A stretch of 64,000 bases of DNA from Catellatospora bangladeshensis. GTDB taxonomy: Bacteria; Actinomycetota; Actinomycetes; Mycobacteriales; Micromonosporaceae. Numbering within the stretch: the first letter of the stretch is position 1; each line of letters begins with the position of its first letter. The notes under the pieces are model-generated. The model worked only from the letters and a program-made list of their open reading frames with translations. It ran no database searches and was not told where the DNA came from. This document shows, piece by piece, positions 42,697 through 51,931 of this stretch. The stretch covers positions 1 through 64,000 of the forward strand of contig NZ_BONF01000015.1 of assembly GCF_016862575.1 (NCBI RefSeq), read 5' to 3'. A program made the translations under genes and the position numbers.

Positions 42697-43556
42697 TCTG
42701 CTCCGTTCGGTCGATGACTGCCGCAGAGCATTCCCGTTGGTGTCCGGAAGGTGCGCCGACCGCGGTGGCGGAACTCTATCAATCTGGGTGGTTTTTGCAT
42801 ACGCGCCGTCACCGTAACCGCGTGTCGGACCTGCACCGATTCGTCCGATTGGGCGTCAGCGACGACCTGGCGGCTCATCGACGCCCGCCGGGCGGCCCAC
42901 GCCACCCGAAACGAGTTCGATTCGCACAGCCATTTAGATTGGAGACTGTCTATAGTACCTCGCGCGGGCCAGCTCGAGCAGCCGCGCACGCGACGTTCAA
43001 CGACGTCGCGGGCATATCGTTAGCTCAGCATCCCCCACCCGGCCCGGCCGATCGCCCCCATTCACCGAAGATCCTCGGCGAACAATCGCGGCCAAGGGCC
43101 GTCGACATCGACGGACATGCCTCACACCGGCGACCTTCGAATGTCCTGAGCTGCGGAAACAGCAGGATCCGAGATTGCCCGCCGATAACGGTCCACATGG
43201 TCGATCCGAGCTGCTCCCGAACCGCCCCCGCCCCGGCTGACAACTCCCCGACTGCCCCGCGACCCGCACAGATCTGTCCACAGGTCGATCCCATGACAAC
43301 GACATGGATGAATCGCTGAGGACCGCTCGCCGCCGTCGGCAGCCGGACGGCGGACAGTTCACTGGCAACTGGACGGCAGCCGCCCCACCGAGCGGACGAA
43401 GCGTCTCAACCACCCCGGCGACAACGACCGCCACGCCCGGCGTGGTACCGCTGCGCGCCCTCCGCAGCAACTAGCCTGAACGCGCCCAGGTGGGGAGATG
43501 ATCTAGCGGCCCTGGGGACCTTCAGTTCGCGCCGACAACGCACGGAGGCTGCCAGC
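42697..43556. other. Non-coding or decayed region
   Basis: About 860 bp with no gene I can support. Several weakly open frames exist, but their third-base bias is poor, and GC content drops. TATAGT (42950 region) and TTAGATTGGAG look like promoter pieces for either direction. The GH26-like gene begins at its right edge, preceded by GGAGG. Confidence 0.5.
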
Positions 43557-45215
43557 ATGAAGAGGATTCGCCCACGTCCCGCACCGCGCCGAGGGCTGCT
43601 GGCCCTGACCATGGTGCTGATGACCGCTCTACTGGGGCCGATCGCGCCTGCGACGGCCGCCGCCGAGCCCATGATCTGGGGAGCGCACGTCGCCCGCCGT
43701 GGGGGTGAGAGCGAGCAGCAGGCGGTCCAGAACCTCGAGGCGTCGCTCGGCCAGAGCCTGCGCGGCTCGCGCATCTTCGTCCTGTGGGACCAGCAGTTCC
43801 CCGACAGCTACCACAACTGGCTGCGCAGCACGAACCACACGCTGCTGCTGTCGGTCAAGGCGCGCCGGCTCAACGGCCAGCGCATCCCGTGGAGCAGCAT
43901 CGCGAACGCGGCACCCGGCCAGGCGATCTACGACGACATCGTGTCGTGGTCGACCAGGATCAAGAACTGGGGCGCACCGATCTACTTCATCTTCAACCAC
44001 GAACCCGAGGCGTCGACCAACCTCCAGAACGGAGACGCCACGGACTTCAAGAACGCCTGGCGCCGGATCGTCACGGTGTTCCGCGAGCAGGGCGTGACGA
44101 ACGCGAAGTACCTGCTGACCATGACCGACTACAGCTTCTTCGTCAATCCGACCGACCGCCGCCGCGCGGAGAAGTGGTATCCGGGTGACGACGTCGTCGA
44201 CGGCATCGGCGCGGACTCCTACAACTGGTACACCTGCCGGGGCAGTAACGAGGGCTGGAAGTCGCTGCAGTCGATCATCGATCCGCTGCGGCAGTTCGGG
44301 ACGCAGCACCCGGACGAGGAGCTCTGGCTGCCCGAGTTCGCCACGATCGAGGACCCCGCCCAGCCCAGCCGGAAGGCGGCGTGGCTCGCCGCCGCGCAGT
44401 CGCTGTTCAAGCAGCCCGGGTGGGAGCAGTTCCGGGGGGCGCTCTACTTCCACACCGAGCACGACAACAGCCAGTACCCGGCGTGCGACTGGTGGGCCGA
44501 CTCCTCGGCGCAGTCCCGCGACGCCTTCGCGGCCATGGGGGCGGACCCGTACTTCGGTGGCGAGGGCGCACCCCCACCCCCGCCTCCGCCGCCCGGCAGC
44601 GGACTGCTCTTCGTGGTCGGGGATCCGGCCGCACTCACCACGGGTGACACCGCCGTCCGCAACCGGCTGACCGCGGCGGGCTATACCGTGACCCTCGCCG
44701 ACGACGGCACGGTCACGGCAGGTGACGCCACGGGTCAGGCCGCGGTGCTGATCTCGGCGTCGGTGTCCTCCGGCCTCACCTCGCGGTTCCGGGAGGTCAC
44801 CGTGCCCGTGCTGACGTGGAAGCCGTGGATCTACGACGACATGCGGATGACGGGCACCACCGCGGACGTCAGCTACGGCAACATCTCCGCGTCCTCCGCC
44901 GCCGTCACCGCCGCGGGTCACCCGCTCGCCGCGGGCCGGACCGGCACGGTGGGCCTCTACGCCACGAACCAGACCATCGGCTTCGGGATACCCAACACCG
45001 GTGCGGGCGGTGCCACGACGGTGGCGACCGTCTCCGGGCAGCCCGGCATCTTCGTGTACGAGTCCGGGGCGAGCATGGTCGGCGGGGCACCCGCGCCGGG
45101 CTGCCGGATCGCGTTCCCGGCGAGCGCGACGAGCCCGGCCGCCTTCGAGTCCGGTGGCGGGGCGCTCTTCGACGCGGCGGTCGGCTACGCGGCGGGCAAC
45201 TGCGCCGCACCCTGA
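43557..45215 (+). CDS. Secreted GH26-like glycosidase with C-terminal domain
   Basis: A 552-residue extracellular enzyme. Signal peptide 1-37 (LLALTMVLMTALLGPIAPAT). A GH26-type barrel at about 40-330: IFNHEPEAS carries the acid/base Glu149 with its His148, and LWLPEFATIE carries the likely nucleophile Glu260; several Trp line the cleft (MIWGAHV, SYNWYTC). A run of eight prolines (about 338-346) is a linker to a C-terminal domain of 200 residues (LLFVVGDPAALTTGD to the end), Rossmann-like with a Cys pair near the end, seen after linkers in other secreted actinobacterial glycosidases. GGAGG is ten bases before the ATG. Substrate may be mannan or a related glycan; not proven. Confidence 0.78.
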   Translation: MKRIRPRPAPRRGLLALTMVLMTALLGPIAPATAAAEPMIWGAHVARRGGESEQQAVQNLEASLGQSLRGSRIFVLWDQQFPDSYHNWLRSTNHTLLLSVKARRLNGQRIPWSSIANAAPGQAIYDDIVSWSTRIKNWGAPIYFIFNHEPEASTNLQNGDATDFKNAWRRIVTVFREQGVTNAKYLLTMTDYSFFVNPTDRRRAEKWYPGDDVVDGIGADSYNWYTCRGSNEGWKSLQSIIDPLRQFGTQHPDEELWLPEFATIEDPAQPSRKAAWLAAAQSLFKQPGWEQFRGALYFHTEHDNSQYPACDWWADSSAQSRDAFAAMGADPYFGGEGAPPPPPPPPGSGLLFVVGDPAALTTGDTAVRNRLTAAGYTVTLADDGTVTAGDATGQAAVLISASVSSGLTSRFREVTVPVLTWKPWIYDDMRMTGTTADVSYGNISASSAAVTAAGHPLAAGRTGTVGLYATNQTIGFGIPNTGAGGATTVATVSGQPGIFVYESGASMVGGAPAPGCRIAFPASATSPAAFESGGGALFDAAVGYAAGNCAAP

Positions 45216-45252
45216 TCCCGGCGCCTCACCACCTGATCGCCGGCGACATCCT

Positions 45253-45278
45253 CGTTTCAGGGCTCCGGCCTTGAAACG
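45253..45278 (+). terminator. Terminator after the GH26-like gene
   Basis: CGTTTCAGGGC and GCCTTGAAACG pair over 11 positions (one G-T) around a four-base TCCG loop, 37 bases past the stop codon. Confidence 0.75.
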
Positions 45279-45335
45279 GGGATCTTCAGCCGCAACTCGG
45301 TGGCGAGCGTGCTCGGCAACCATCAGGATGCGATC

Positions 45336-46049
45336 ATGGCCGATGACTTCTTGATCACGCGGGCGCAGCGGGTCTGGCTTGAGCTGGCCGGCGTCCCTGT
45401 CACCTTCCCCGCCGAGGGCATGCAGGTGGTGGTCTCGGAGAGGTCGCTGCTGTGTCCGCCCGGCTGGGTCGGGATCGTCACGCTGGGCAACGCCGCGATC
45501 ATCACCGTTCCCGCGGAGCGCACCGGTGCGCTGGTACGGGAGCGGCTGGGCGGAGCACCGGTCGCCACGTTGACCCACCCTGACCGGGTGTACGACGCCC
45601 TGCCTGTCGCCGAGCTGCTGGGTCCGGCGACCCTGGCCTACTGTGACCAGCGCAGCTTCCGCCCAACCGAACCCGGCGTGGTCGACGTCATCCCCGCGAG
45701 CCATGCTGATCTCGCGGCATTCCTCGCCTCGGTTCCTCCGGACGACGCCGACGAGTGCGGGCTCGCAGAGATCACCTCGCCCGCCTTCGTGGTGCGCGGC
45801 GGGAGACAGGTCCTGGCGGCGGCCGGCTACCGGCGCTGGCCGGGTCAGGCGGCGCATGTCTGCGTACTGACCGCGCCGCGTCAGCGTGGGCGCGGGCTTG
45901 CCCGCCTCGTCGCGGGCACGGCGGTGGCTGACGCCCTGACCGGCGGCCTTCTGCCGCAATGGCGGGCCCGTCCCGAACCGTCGCGTCGGGTGGCACGGGC
46001 GCTCGGCTTCCATGAACTCGGCACCCAGCTGAGCATCCGGCTCTCTTGA
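45336..46049 (+). CDS. GNAT-family acetyltransferase-like protein
   Basis: A 237-residue protein: an N-terminal 100-residue extension (LITRAQRVWLELAGV, VTLGNAAIITVP) and a GNAT domain. RQRGRGLARLVAGTAV is the acetyl-CoA loop and ALGFHELGTQLSIRL is the final motif. Acceptor unknown. AGGA lies eight bases before the ATG; an upstream GTG at 45300 is less likely. Convergent with the ArsR gene. Confidence 0.75.
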   Translation: MADDFLITRAQRVWLELAGVPVTFPAEGMQVVVSERSLLCPPGWVGIVTLGNAAIITVPAERTGALVRERLGGAPVATLTHPDRVYDALPVAELLGPATLAYCDQRSFRPTEPGVVDVIPASHADLAAFLASVPPDDADECGLAEITSPAFVVRGGRQVLAAAGYRRWPGQAAHVCVLTAPRQRGRGLARLVAGTAVADALTGGLLPQWRARPEPSRRVARALGFHELGTQLSIRLS

Positions 46050-46112
46050 GGACCCGGGACCGCGGCCCCCCGGGAGGAACGGCCCCGCCCCGGTAATCCG
46101 GCGCGGTAGGCA

Positions 46113-47081
46113 TCAGCCCAGAAGGTGGTCGCCGCGATCGGTCCGCAGGTGCAGCACCGTACGGCCGGATCGGCTCGTGCTGACCAGCCCGCATGCACGC
46201 AGCACACCCAGATGCTGTGAAACCGCGCCAGCCGTCACGTCCAGCCGGCCGGCCAGGTCTGCGGTCGTCGCGGGCTGAGCCAGACTGACCAAGATCTGCG
46301 CCCGGGTGCGGCCCAGCAACGTGGCCAGGGCGTCGGAGACCGGTGCCGGCCGCTCCCACAGGGTCACCACTCCCCGCGCAGGGTAGCGGAGCGTGCCGGC
46401 CGCGACCGGTCGTGTCGCGGCGGTGACCCGGGGCCAGCAGAAGACGCTGGGGCACAGGACCAGCCCGTTGCCGTGCAAGCTGACGGGTTCGGCGTCCAGC
46501 GGCGGCCGGGTACGGTGCACCACCAGTTCGCCGCCGTCGAAGAGCACTTCGTCATGCAGATCGGTGAACAGCCGCTCCAGTCCCCCGGCCGCGAGCAACC
46601 CGGCCCGGTGGGTGATATCGGCTTCCAGCAGCCGCACCATCCGGGTCCAGTGCGGGGCGATGAGCTCGCGGTGGCAGCAGGCGATCGCCTCGGCGAGCTC
46701 GCGCAGGCCGGCGGACGGGTGGTCGGCCAGACGGCGGGTCCTGGAGGTGTGCACCGTCAGCGTGGTCAGCTCCTCACGTACTCGAGCGGGGGCGACAGCT
46801 CTGATACGGCGCAGCTCGCCCGCCAGCGTGGGCAGGCGGGTGTCCGGCGGCGGGATGAGGAAGCCCGGCTTGGCCCTGTCGTCGCCGGTCAGGTCGAGCA
46901 GGAGCCGCAGACCCGGGGTGTCGGGCAGGCGTGGTCGTGCCCAGCTGACCCACGGCAGGTGTACGGCGTGGACGCCTGGCCGCTGTATCGCCGCGAGCGC
47001 CATGACCGTCTCGTACGCGGGAGAGACGGCGAAGCGCACACGGGCCAGCTCCAGCCCGGCCAGGGAGATCCGCACCGCCAC
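46113..47081 (-). CDS. ArsR-type regulator with large N-terminal domain
   Basis: A 322-residue regulator. The last 85 residues are a winged helix: LLGRTRAQILVSLAQPATTADLAGRLDVTAGAVSQHLGVLRACG (cited parts TRAQILVSLA and GAVSQHLGVLRACGLV) and SGRTVLHL as the wing. The 230 residues before it are the DUF5937-type ligand or protein-binding region. GTG start at 47081, only eight bases from a perfect palindrome. It diverges from an MFS gene with 64 bp between, the standard arrangement of a repressor and its efflux target. Confidence 0.85.
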   Translation of the reverse strand: MAVRISLAGLELARVRFAVSPAYETVMALAAIQRPGVHAVHLPWVSWARPRLPDTPGLRLLLDLTGDDRAKPGFLIPPPDTRLPTLAGELRRIRAVAPARVREELTTLTVHTSRTRRLADHPSAGLRELAEAIACCHRELIAPHWTRMVRLLEADITHRAGLLAAGGLERLFTDLHDEVLFDGGELVVHRTRPPLDAEPVSLHGNGLVLCPSVFCWPRVTAATRPVAAGTLRYPARGVVTLWERPAPVSDALATLLGRTRAQILVSLAQPATTADLAGRLDVTAGAVSQHLGVLRACGLVSTSRSGRTVLHLRTDRGDHLLG

Positions 47082-47088
47082 GACGACA

Positions 47089-47106
47089 ATTTAGCCTGGG
47101 CTAAAT
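47089..47106. promoter_or_regulatory. Operator between the ArsR and MFS genes
   Basis: ATTTAGCC and its exact inverse GGCTAAAT, two bases apart, make an 18-bp palindrome in the 64-bp divergent gap; the strongest candidate binding site of the ArsR-type regulator. Confidence 0.75.
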
Positions 47107-47145
47107 GATGGCCGCGGCCGGGCCGGTGGGCGCAGCATCCCGGAC

Positions 47146-48393
47146 ATGACCATGACCGACACCGTGCCGAACGCCTCGCGCCGCCCGCGCCGGGACTGGC
47201 ATCTGCTGTGGACGGCGAGCGCCGTATCGACGATCGGCGACGGAGCGTTCCTCGCCGTGTTGCCGCTGCTGGCCGCTTCGATGACCGCGGATCCCAGGCT
47301 GATCGCCGGGGTGACCGCCTGGGGAACGCTGCCCTGGCTGCTGGCCGCGCTGCCGGCCGGTGCGCTCGCCGACCGGTGGGACGCCCGCCGGACGATGGCC
47401 CGATTCCAGGTGGCTCAGGCGCTGCTGCTCGGCGCGCTGGCTGCCGCGACCCTGACCGCCGTGTGCGGGGTCGCCGTCTTGTACGCCGCGGCGTTCGCCG
47501 TGGGGCTGGCCGAGACGATGGTGAAGGTGTCGGCGCAGAAACTGGTGCCGGCGGTCGTCGGCGCCCGGGATCTGGAGAGGGCCAACGGCAGGCAGAACGC
47601 GACGGTGTTCGCCAACCGCATGTTCCTGGGGCCGCCGCTGGGGGCGTTGCTGTTCTCGCTGGCGGCCTCGCTGCCGCTGTGGTGGTGCGCCTCGACGTTC
47701 GCCGTGTCCGCTGCGCTGGCGTGGCGTATCCGGACGCCCACCACACCCGGTCACCGGCGCACCCTGCGCGTGGAGATCGGTGAGGGCGTGCGGTGGCTGG
47801 GTTCGAACCGGTTGTTGCGCACGTTGTCGCTGCTGTCGGGAGTGGCGAACCTGGCGAACTTCATGGCCATGGCGACCTTCGTGCTGTTCGCGCGGGAACG
47901 ACTGGGCGTGAGCGACGCCGCGTACGGCGTCGTGGTCGCGCTGACCGGGGTCGGCGGGGTGCTGGGCAGCCTGCTCAGCGACCGGATCGTCGGCACGCTC
48001 GGCGGCCGGCGGACGGTCACCGTCACGATCTTCGCAACGCCGGTGGCGATGATCGCTCTCGGGCTGTTCGCCCAGGACGTCCTGACGCTGACCCTGCTCG
48101 CGAGCGTCACGTCGTTCTGCGCGTCGCTGTGGAACGTGGCGTCGTCGTCGGTGCGGCAGCGGACGGTGCCGGCCGCGCTCATGGGCCGGGTGAGCAGCGT
48201 CGGCCTGCTCCTGGCGTGGGGCACCCAGCCCGTCGGCGCGCTGCTCGGCGGGTTCGTCGCCGGATGGTGGGGGCTGGCCGCGCCGTGGCTGATCGCCGGT
48301 GGGGTGCGGCTGCTCGCGGCGTTGCTCGCGCTCCGCCCGCTGGCTTCGTGGCCGGGAAGCCGCCAGCAGGCCGGCGGCGCGCAGCGTGCGTAG
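47146..48393 (+). CDS. MFS exporter (EntS-like)
   Basis: A 415-residue transporter of about 12 helices. LLWTASAVSTIGDGAFLAVLPLL, ALADRWDARRTMARFQ (MFS loop 2-3 signature) and NGRQNATVFANRMFLGPPLGALL are typical of the enterobactin-exporter-like MFS-3 group. Substrate unknown; the divergent ArsR-type repressor and operator predict induction by a drug or metabolite. ATG 47146 sits 39 bases from the operator's edge. Confidence 0.85.
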   Translation: MTMTDTVPNASRRPRRDWHLLWTASAVSTIGDGAFLAVLPLLAASMTADPRLIAGVTAWGTLPWLLAALPAGALADRWDARRTMARFQVAQALLLGALAAATLTAVCGVAVLYAAAFAVGLAETMVKVSAQKLVPAVVGARDLERANGRQNATVFANRMFLGPPLGALLFSLAASLPLWWCASTFAVSAALAWRIRTPTTPGHRRTLRVEIGEGVRWLGSNRLLRTLSLLSGVANLANFMAMATFVLFARERLGVSDAAYGVVVALTGVGGVLGSLLSDRIVGTLGGRRTVTVTIFATPVAMIALGLFAQDVLTLTLLASVTSFCASLWNVASSSVRQRTVPAALMGRVSSVGLLLAWGTQPVGALLGGFVAGWWGLAAPWLIAGGVRLLAALLALRPLASWPGSRQQAGGAQRA

Positions 48394-48469
48394 TGCCGTG
48401 ATGCCTGCCGGCGGGACTGCGAACTCCGCGTGTTCTTGGAGCAGGTCGGCTCCCCTCCGGCGAATAGGC

Positions 48470-48499
48470 TTGACCCTTCATCTGCTGGAAGGTCGAGAC
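48470..48499 (+). promoter_or_regulatory. MerR-type promoter with inverted repeat in a 19-bp spacer
   Basis: TTGACC (48470-48475) is followed at 19 bp by GAGACT. The spacer holds GACCCTTC and GAAGGTC as an inverted repeat. An over-long spacer with dyad symmetry is the hallmark of promoters activated by MerR-family proteins. It drives the MerR remnant next to it. Confidence 0.55.
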
Positions 48500-48506
48500 T
48501 TCTCTC

Positions 48507-48653
48507 GTGAACCACCGCCTCACCATCAGGCAGCTCTCGCAGCGCACCGGTGTACCTGTCCGCTTCCGGGACGGCGGCGGCCGATCATCCGGTCGGCGGC
48601 CCGGCATCGTATCGATGGATCTGGACGTAGCGAGCCGTGCGCCGCTACTGTGA
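48507..48653 (+). pseudogene. MerR-family regulator remnant
   Basis: GTG 48507 opens a 48-codon frame. The first 19 residues, NHRLTIRQLSQRTGVPVR, are the first helix-turn-helix of a MerR regulator, normally continued by TLRYYE or similar; instead the sequence turns into low-complexity RDGGGRSSGRR and stops. Normal MerR length is 110-270 residues, so the gene lost nearly all of its 3' part. Promoter still recognisable. It stands 30 bp before the acyl-AMP ligase and may once have controlled it or the MFS gene. Confidence 0.65.
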
Positions 48654-48683
48654 CGCTTCTGACCAGGCGGAGGGGGCTCGGCT

Positions 48684-50240
48684 GTGGACGACGGTGTCCG
48701 TAGTTACGTGTGGCGTGCGCTGGACTCGTTCGCCGCATACGGCGACGCCGAGGCGATCCGGGCCCCGGGCCGCACCCTGACCTATCACGAGCTGCGCACG
48801 GCCGTGCTGACCATGGCCACGGCCTTGCACGAGCAGGGTGTGCGGGCGGGCACCTCGGTGGCGGTGCTGGTCGGCAACCCCTGCGAGGCGATCTTCCTGC
48901 AGCTGGCGCTGCACCTGCTGGGCTGCCGTTCGGTGTGGATGATCCCGTCCGCCCCGCACCGGCACCGGGTCGAGTTCCTGCGCCTGGCCGAGGCCGACGT
49001 GTTCGTGTACGACGCCCGCACCCACGACGAGCTGGGCCGCGAGCTGCTGGCCGAGGTGCCGCACGTGTCCGTGCTGTGCCTGGGGCCGGGCGGCCTCGGC
49101 CCGGACCTGCTCGCGCGGGAGCCCGCCGACGCCGCGCCGATCGGCCGCGACGGGCCGGGCGCCGAGCCGCACTCGCTGTTCCAGACCGGCGGCACCACCG
49201 GCACCCCGAAGCTGGTGCTGCACCGGCATGCGTTCTTCCAGACCCTGGCCCTGTTCTCCGACCACTGGACCGCCACCGGCGGCCATCGGCTGCGCCACCT
49301 CGCGGTGTCGGCGTTCTGGCACGTCAGCGCTCAGGTGCCGGTGCTGATGACGCTGTTCACCGGCGGCACCCTGGTGATGCACGACAAATTCGAGGCGCAG
49401 GCGTTCCTCGACGCCGTCGAGCAGGACCGGATCACCAGCATCCTGCTGCCGCCGCCGCTGCTCTACCAGTTCCTCGACGATCCGCGCCTGGACGCCTGCG
49501 ACACCAGCAGCCTCCAGATGATCTCGTGCGGCGGCAGCGCGGCCGCGCCCGTCCGGCTGGCCCAGGCCGTTGCCCGGTTCGGCCCGGTGCTGCGCCCGGT
49601 GTACGGCATGACCGAGGCGCCCTTCATCACCGCCCAGCCGAATCTCACGCTCGACCCGGCGCATCCCGAGCGGCTCGGCTCGTGCGGCCTGCCCTACGGC
49701 GACATGCGCGTCGAGATCCGCGATTCCGACGGCACGGTGCTGCCCGCGGGCGGCACCGGCGACGTGTGGATCAAGGGCAGCCTGATGATGGACGGCTACC
49801 ACGGCCAGCCCGAACTCACCGCTGAGACGATCGTCGACGGCTGGCTGCGCACCGGCGACATCGGCCGGCTGGACGCCGACGGCTACCTGTTCCTGGTCGA
49901 CCGCGCCAAAGACATGATCATCACCGGGTACGGCTCCACGAACATCTACAGCCGCCCCGTCGAGGACGCGCTCGCCGCGCACCCGCAGGTCCGCGCGGCG
50001 GCGGTGATCGGCGTCCCGGCCGACGACACCGGTGAGGCGGTGCACGCGTACGTCGTCGCCGAACCCGGCGCGGACATCACCGCCGAGGAGGTCCGCGACT
50101 TCGTCATCGGCGAGCTCAACGAGATGTGGGCGCCGCGCACGGTCGCGTTCGTCGACGCGCTGCCGCTCACCGCGATGGGCAAGGTCGACAAGAAGGCGCT
50201 GCGGGCGCGGTGGCTCGCCGCCGCCCCGGCCGCCGCGTGA
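48684..50240 (+). CDS. Acyl-AMP ligase / acyl-CoA synthetase (ANL superfamily)
   Basis: A 518-residue adenylating enzyme. Motifs in order: SLFQTGGTTGTPKLVLHRH (P-loop), GTLVMHDKFEAQAFL, SCGGSAAAPVRLAQ, PVYGMTEAPF (A5), LRTGDIGRLDADGYLFLVDR (A7/A8) and ITAMGKVDKKALR with the C-terminal catalytic Lys. Probably activates a fatty or aryl acid. The ribosome site GGAGG is ten bases upstream of the GTG; the stop overlaps the next gene (GTGA), so it is co-translated with the MFS transporter. The substrate is not decidable by reading. Confidence 0.85.
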   Translation: MDDGVRSYVWRALDSFAAYGDAEAIRAPGRTLTYHELRTAVLTMATALHEQGVRAGTSVAVLVGNPCEAIFLQLALHLLGCRSVWMIPSAPHRHRVEFLRLAEADVFVYDARTHDELGRELLAEVPHVSVLCLGPGGLGPDLLAREPADAAPIGRDGPGAEPHSLFQTGGTTGTPKLVLHRHAFFQTLALFSDHWTATGGHRLRHLAVSAFWHVSAQVPVLMTLFTGGTLVMHDKFEAQAFLDAVEQDRITSILLPPPLLYQFLDDPRLDACDTSSLQMISCGGSAAAPVRLAQAVARFGPVLRPVYGMTEAPFITAQPNLTLDPAHPERLGSCGLPYGDMRVEIRDSDGTVLPAGGTGDVWIKGSLMMDGYHGQPELTAETIVDGWLRTGDIGRLDADGYLFLVDRAKDMIITGYGSTNIYSRPVEDALAAHPQVRAAAVIGVPADDTGEAVHAYVVAEPGADITAEEVRDFVIGELNEMWAPRTVAFVDALPLTAMGKVDKKALRARWLAAAPAAA

Positions 50241-51931
50241 CCTCCGACGGGTCGGCGCCCCACTCCGGTACGCCCGACGGGGCGACGTCCGGCGGGGCGA
50301 CGTCAGGCGGCGTCGCCTCCGGCAGCGTGACGCCCGGCGGTGAGGCCGCCGGCGGCCCGCCCGAGGGCCGCTCGCGGCGGCGCGGCGGGCTGGTCGCCGT
50401 CCTCACCGCCGAGACCGTCTCGCAGGTCGGCACGAAGATGACCTTCGTGGCGCTGCCCTGGCTGGTGCTCGCGGACACCGGCAGCCCCACCATGATGGGT
50501 CTGGTCGCCGCCGCCGAGATGGTGCCGTACGTCGCCGCCGGCGTGCTCGGCGCGCCGTGGATCGACCGGCTCGGCGCGTGGCGCACCACCGTCGACACCG
50601 ACCTGCTCAGCGCGCTGGCCCTGGTCGGCATCGTGCTCGGCTACCGCGACCTCGGCTGCGGCGCGCTGCTGGTGCTGGTCGCCGTCGCGGGCGGCCTGCG
50701 CGGCCTGTCCGACCGCTCGCGCGCGGTGCTGCTGCGCCCGATGATCGAACTGGCAGGGGCGGACACCACCCGCGTCACCGCCGTGTACGACGGCATCGGC
50801 CGCCTCACCACGCTGATCGGCGCACCGGTCGGCGGCCTGCTCATCGCCTGGACCGACCCGCTGACGGTGATGGGCGTCGACGCGATCACCTTCGCCGTCT
50901 CCGGCCTGCTCGTCGCGGCGCTGGTACGCCTGCCCGGCTCGCTGCCCGCGTCCTCGCCCGCCCCGCCGGAGTCCTACCTGGAGTCGCTGCGCGGCGGGTT
51001 CGGGTACCTGCGGCACGACCGGCTGATCCTCGGGGTGCTGGTGATGCTGTTCGTCAGCAACCTGGCCACGCAGGCACACCAGGTCGTGTTCGTGCCGCTG
51101 TGGGTGAGCCGGCAGCTGGGCACCCCGGCCGGGCTCGGGGTCGTGTTCGGCTCGTTCGCGCTGGGCGCGGTCGTGGGCAACCTCGCCTTCACCGCGATGG
51201 CCAAGCGCCTGCCCCGCTACCTCACCCTCACCGCGGGCTACCTGGTGGGCGGCGCTCCCCGGCTGCTGGTGCTGGCGTTCACCGACGACCTGCCGACCGT
51301 GGTCGCCGTGCTGTTCCTGTCCGGCGTCGGCCTGGCCGCCGTGAACCCGATCATCGGCGCGGTGCTGTACCAGCGGGTGCCGGTCGCGTACCAGGCGCGG
51401 GTGTTCGGGCTGGCGGCGGCGTTCGCGTACGCCGGGCTGCCGGTCGGGAGCCTGCTCGGCGGCTGGCTGGCGCAGAGCGCGGGGCTCACGGCGGGCCTGC
51501 TCGTCTGCGGCCTGCTGCTGCTCGCGGCCACCCTCAGCCCCGTGTTCGGTTACCGCACCTGGCGCGAACTCGACCACACCACCACCGCGTTCGCCCTGCC
51601 CGAACCCGTGCCGCCGCTGACCGTCACCCTCGCCTACGCCGACGGCACGTGGCGGCTCGCCGCCGCCAGGGGCCGCACCGGCCTGGGCCCGCCCCGCGAC
51701 CTCGACGCCGCCGACGCGCTGCGCACGGTGGCCGGGCTCGACCTGCCCGAGGCGTACGCCGCCGCCGAGCACATCGTCACCGGCGACCGTGACCAGGCCC
51801 GTGCCGAGGCCGAACGCCTCCGCGCCCAGCTCGCCGCCGCCGAGGCCCGCCTGTACGCCCTCGACTCAGCCGCCACCGCGCCCCCTGCCGGGCCGGCCGG
51901 GGCACAGACAGCGGCGGCGCACCCCGGGTGA
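50237..51931 (+). CDS. MFS transporter with low-complexity N-terminus and C-terminal coiled tail
   Basis: A 564-residue MFS protein of 10-12 helices (VAVLTAETVSQVGTKMTFVAL, LGAPWIDRLGAWRTTV, FVSNLATQAHQVVFVPLW). The first 45 residues are Gly/Ser/Ala/Thr repeats (GATSGGATSGG), encoded by a duplicated GC-rich word. After the last helix, a cytoplasmic extension of about 120 residues ends with a charged coiled-coil (DQARAEAERLRAQLAAAEARLYAL). Fused to the upstream ligase gene by a GTGA overlap: ligase-activated product and exporter, or importer plus acyl-activator. The hairpin terminator overlaps its stop codon. Confidence 0.82.
   Translation: MTSDGSAPHSGTPDGATSGGATSGGVASGSVTPGGEAAGGPPEGRSRRRGGLVAVLTAETVSQVGTKMTFVALPWLVLADTGSPTMMGLVAAAEMVPYVAAGVLGAPWIDRLGAWRTTVDTDLLSALALVGIVLGYRDLGCGALLVLVAVAGGLRGLSDRSRAVLLRPMIELAGADTTRVTAVYDGIGRLTTLIGAPVGGLLIAWTDPLTVMGVDAITFAVSGLLVAALVRLPGSLPASSPAPPESYLESLRGGFGYLRHDRLILGVLVMLFVSNLATQAHQVVFVPLWVSRQLGTPAGLGVVFGSFALGAVVGNLAFTAMAKRLPRYLTLTAGYLVGGAPRLLVLAFTDDLPTVVAVLFLSGVGLAAVNPIIGAVLYQRVPVAYQARVFGLAAAFAYAGLPVGSLLGGWLAQSAGLTAGLLVCGLLLLAATLSPVFGYRTWRELDHTTTAFALPEPVPPLTVTLAYADGTWRLAAARGRTGLGPPRDLDAADALRTVAGLDLPEAYAAAEHIVTGDRDQARAEAERLRAQLAAAEARLYALDSAATAPPAGPAGAQTAAAHPG

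Noticed and set aside
42675-43319. 214-codon plus-strand ORF
   Set aside because: Poor third-base bias, basic and low-complexity product, no ribosome site; it overlaps the start of the real minus-strand gene.
47795-47815. GGTTCGAACC, tRNA T-arm-like
   Set aside because: It lies inside the MFS coding sequence and no cloverleaf can be drawn around it.
50270-50345. Repeats GGCGACGTC in the MFS N-terminus as a CRISPR or regulatory array
   Set aside because: They are in frame, short and imperfect, encoding a Gly/Ser/Thr-rich tail.
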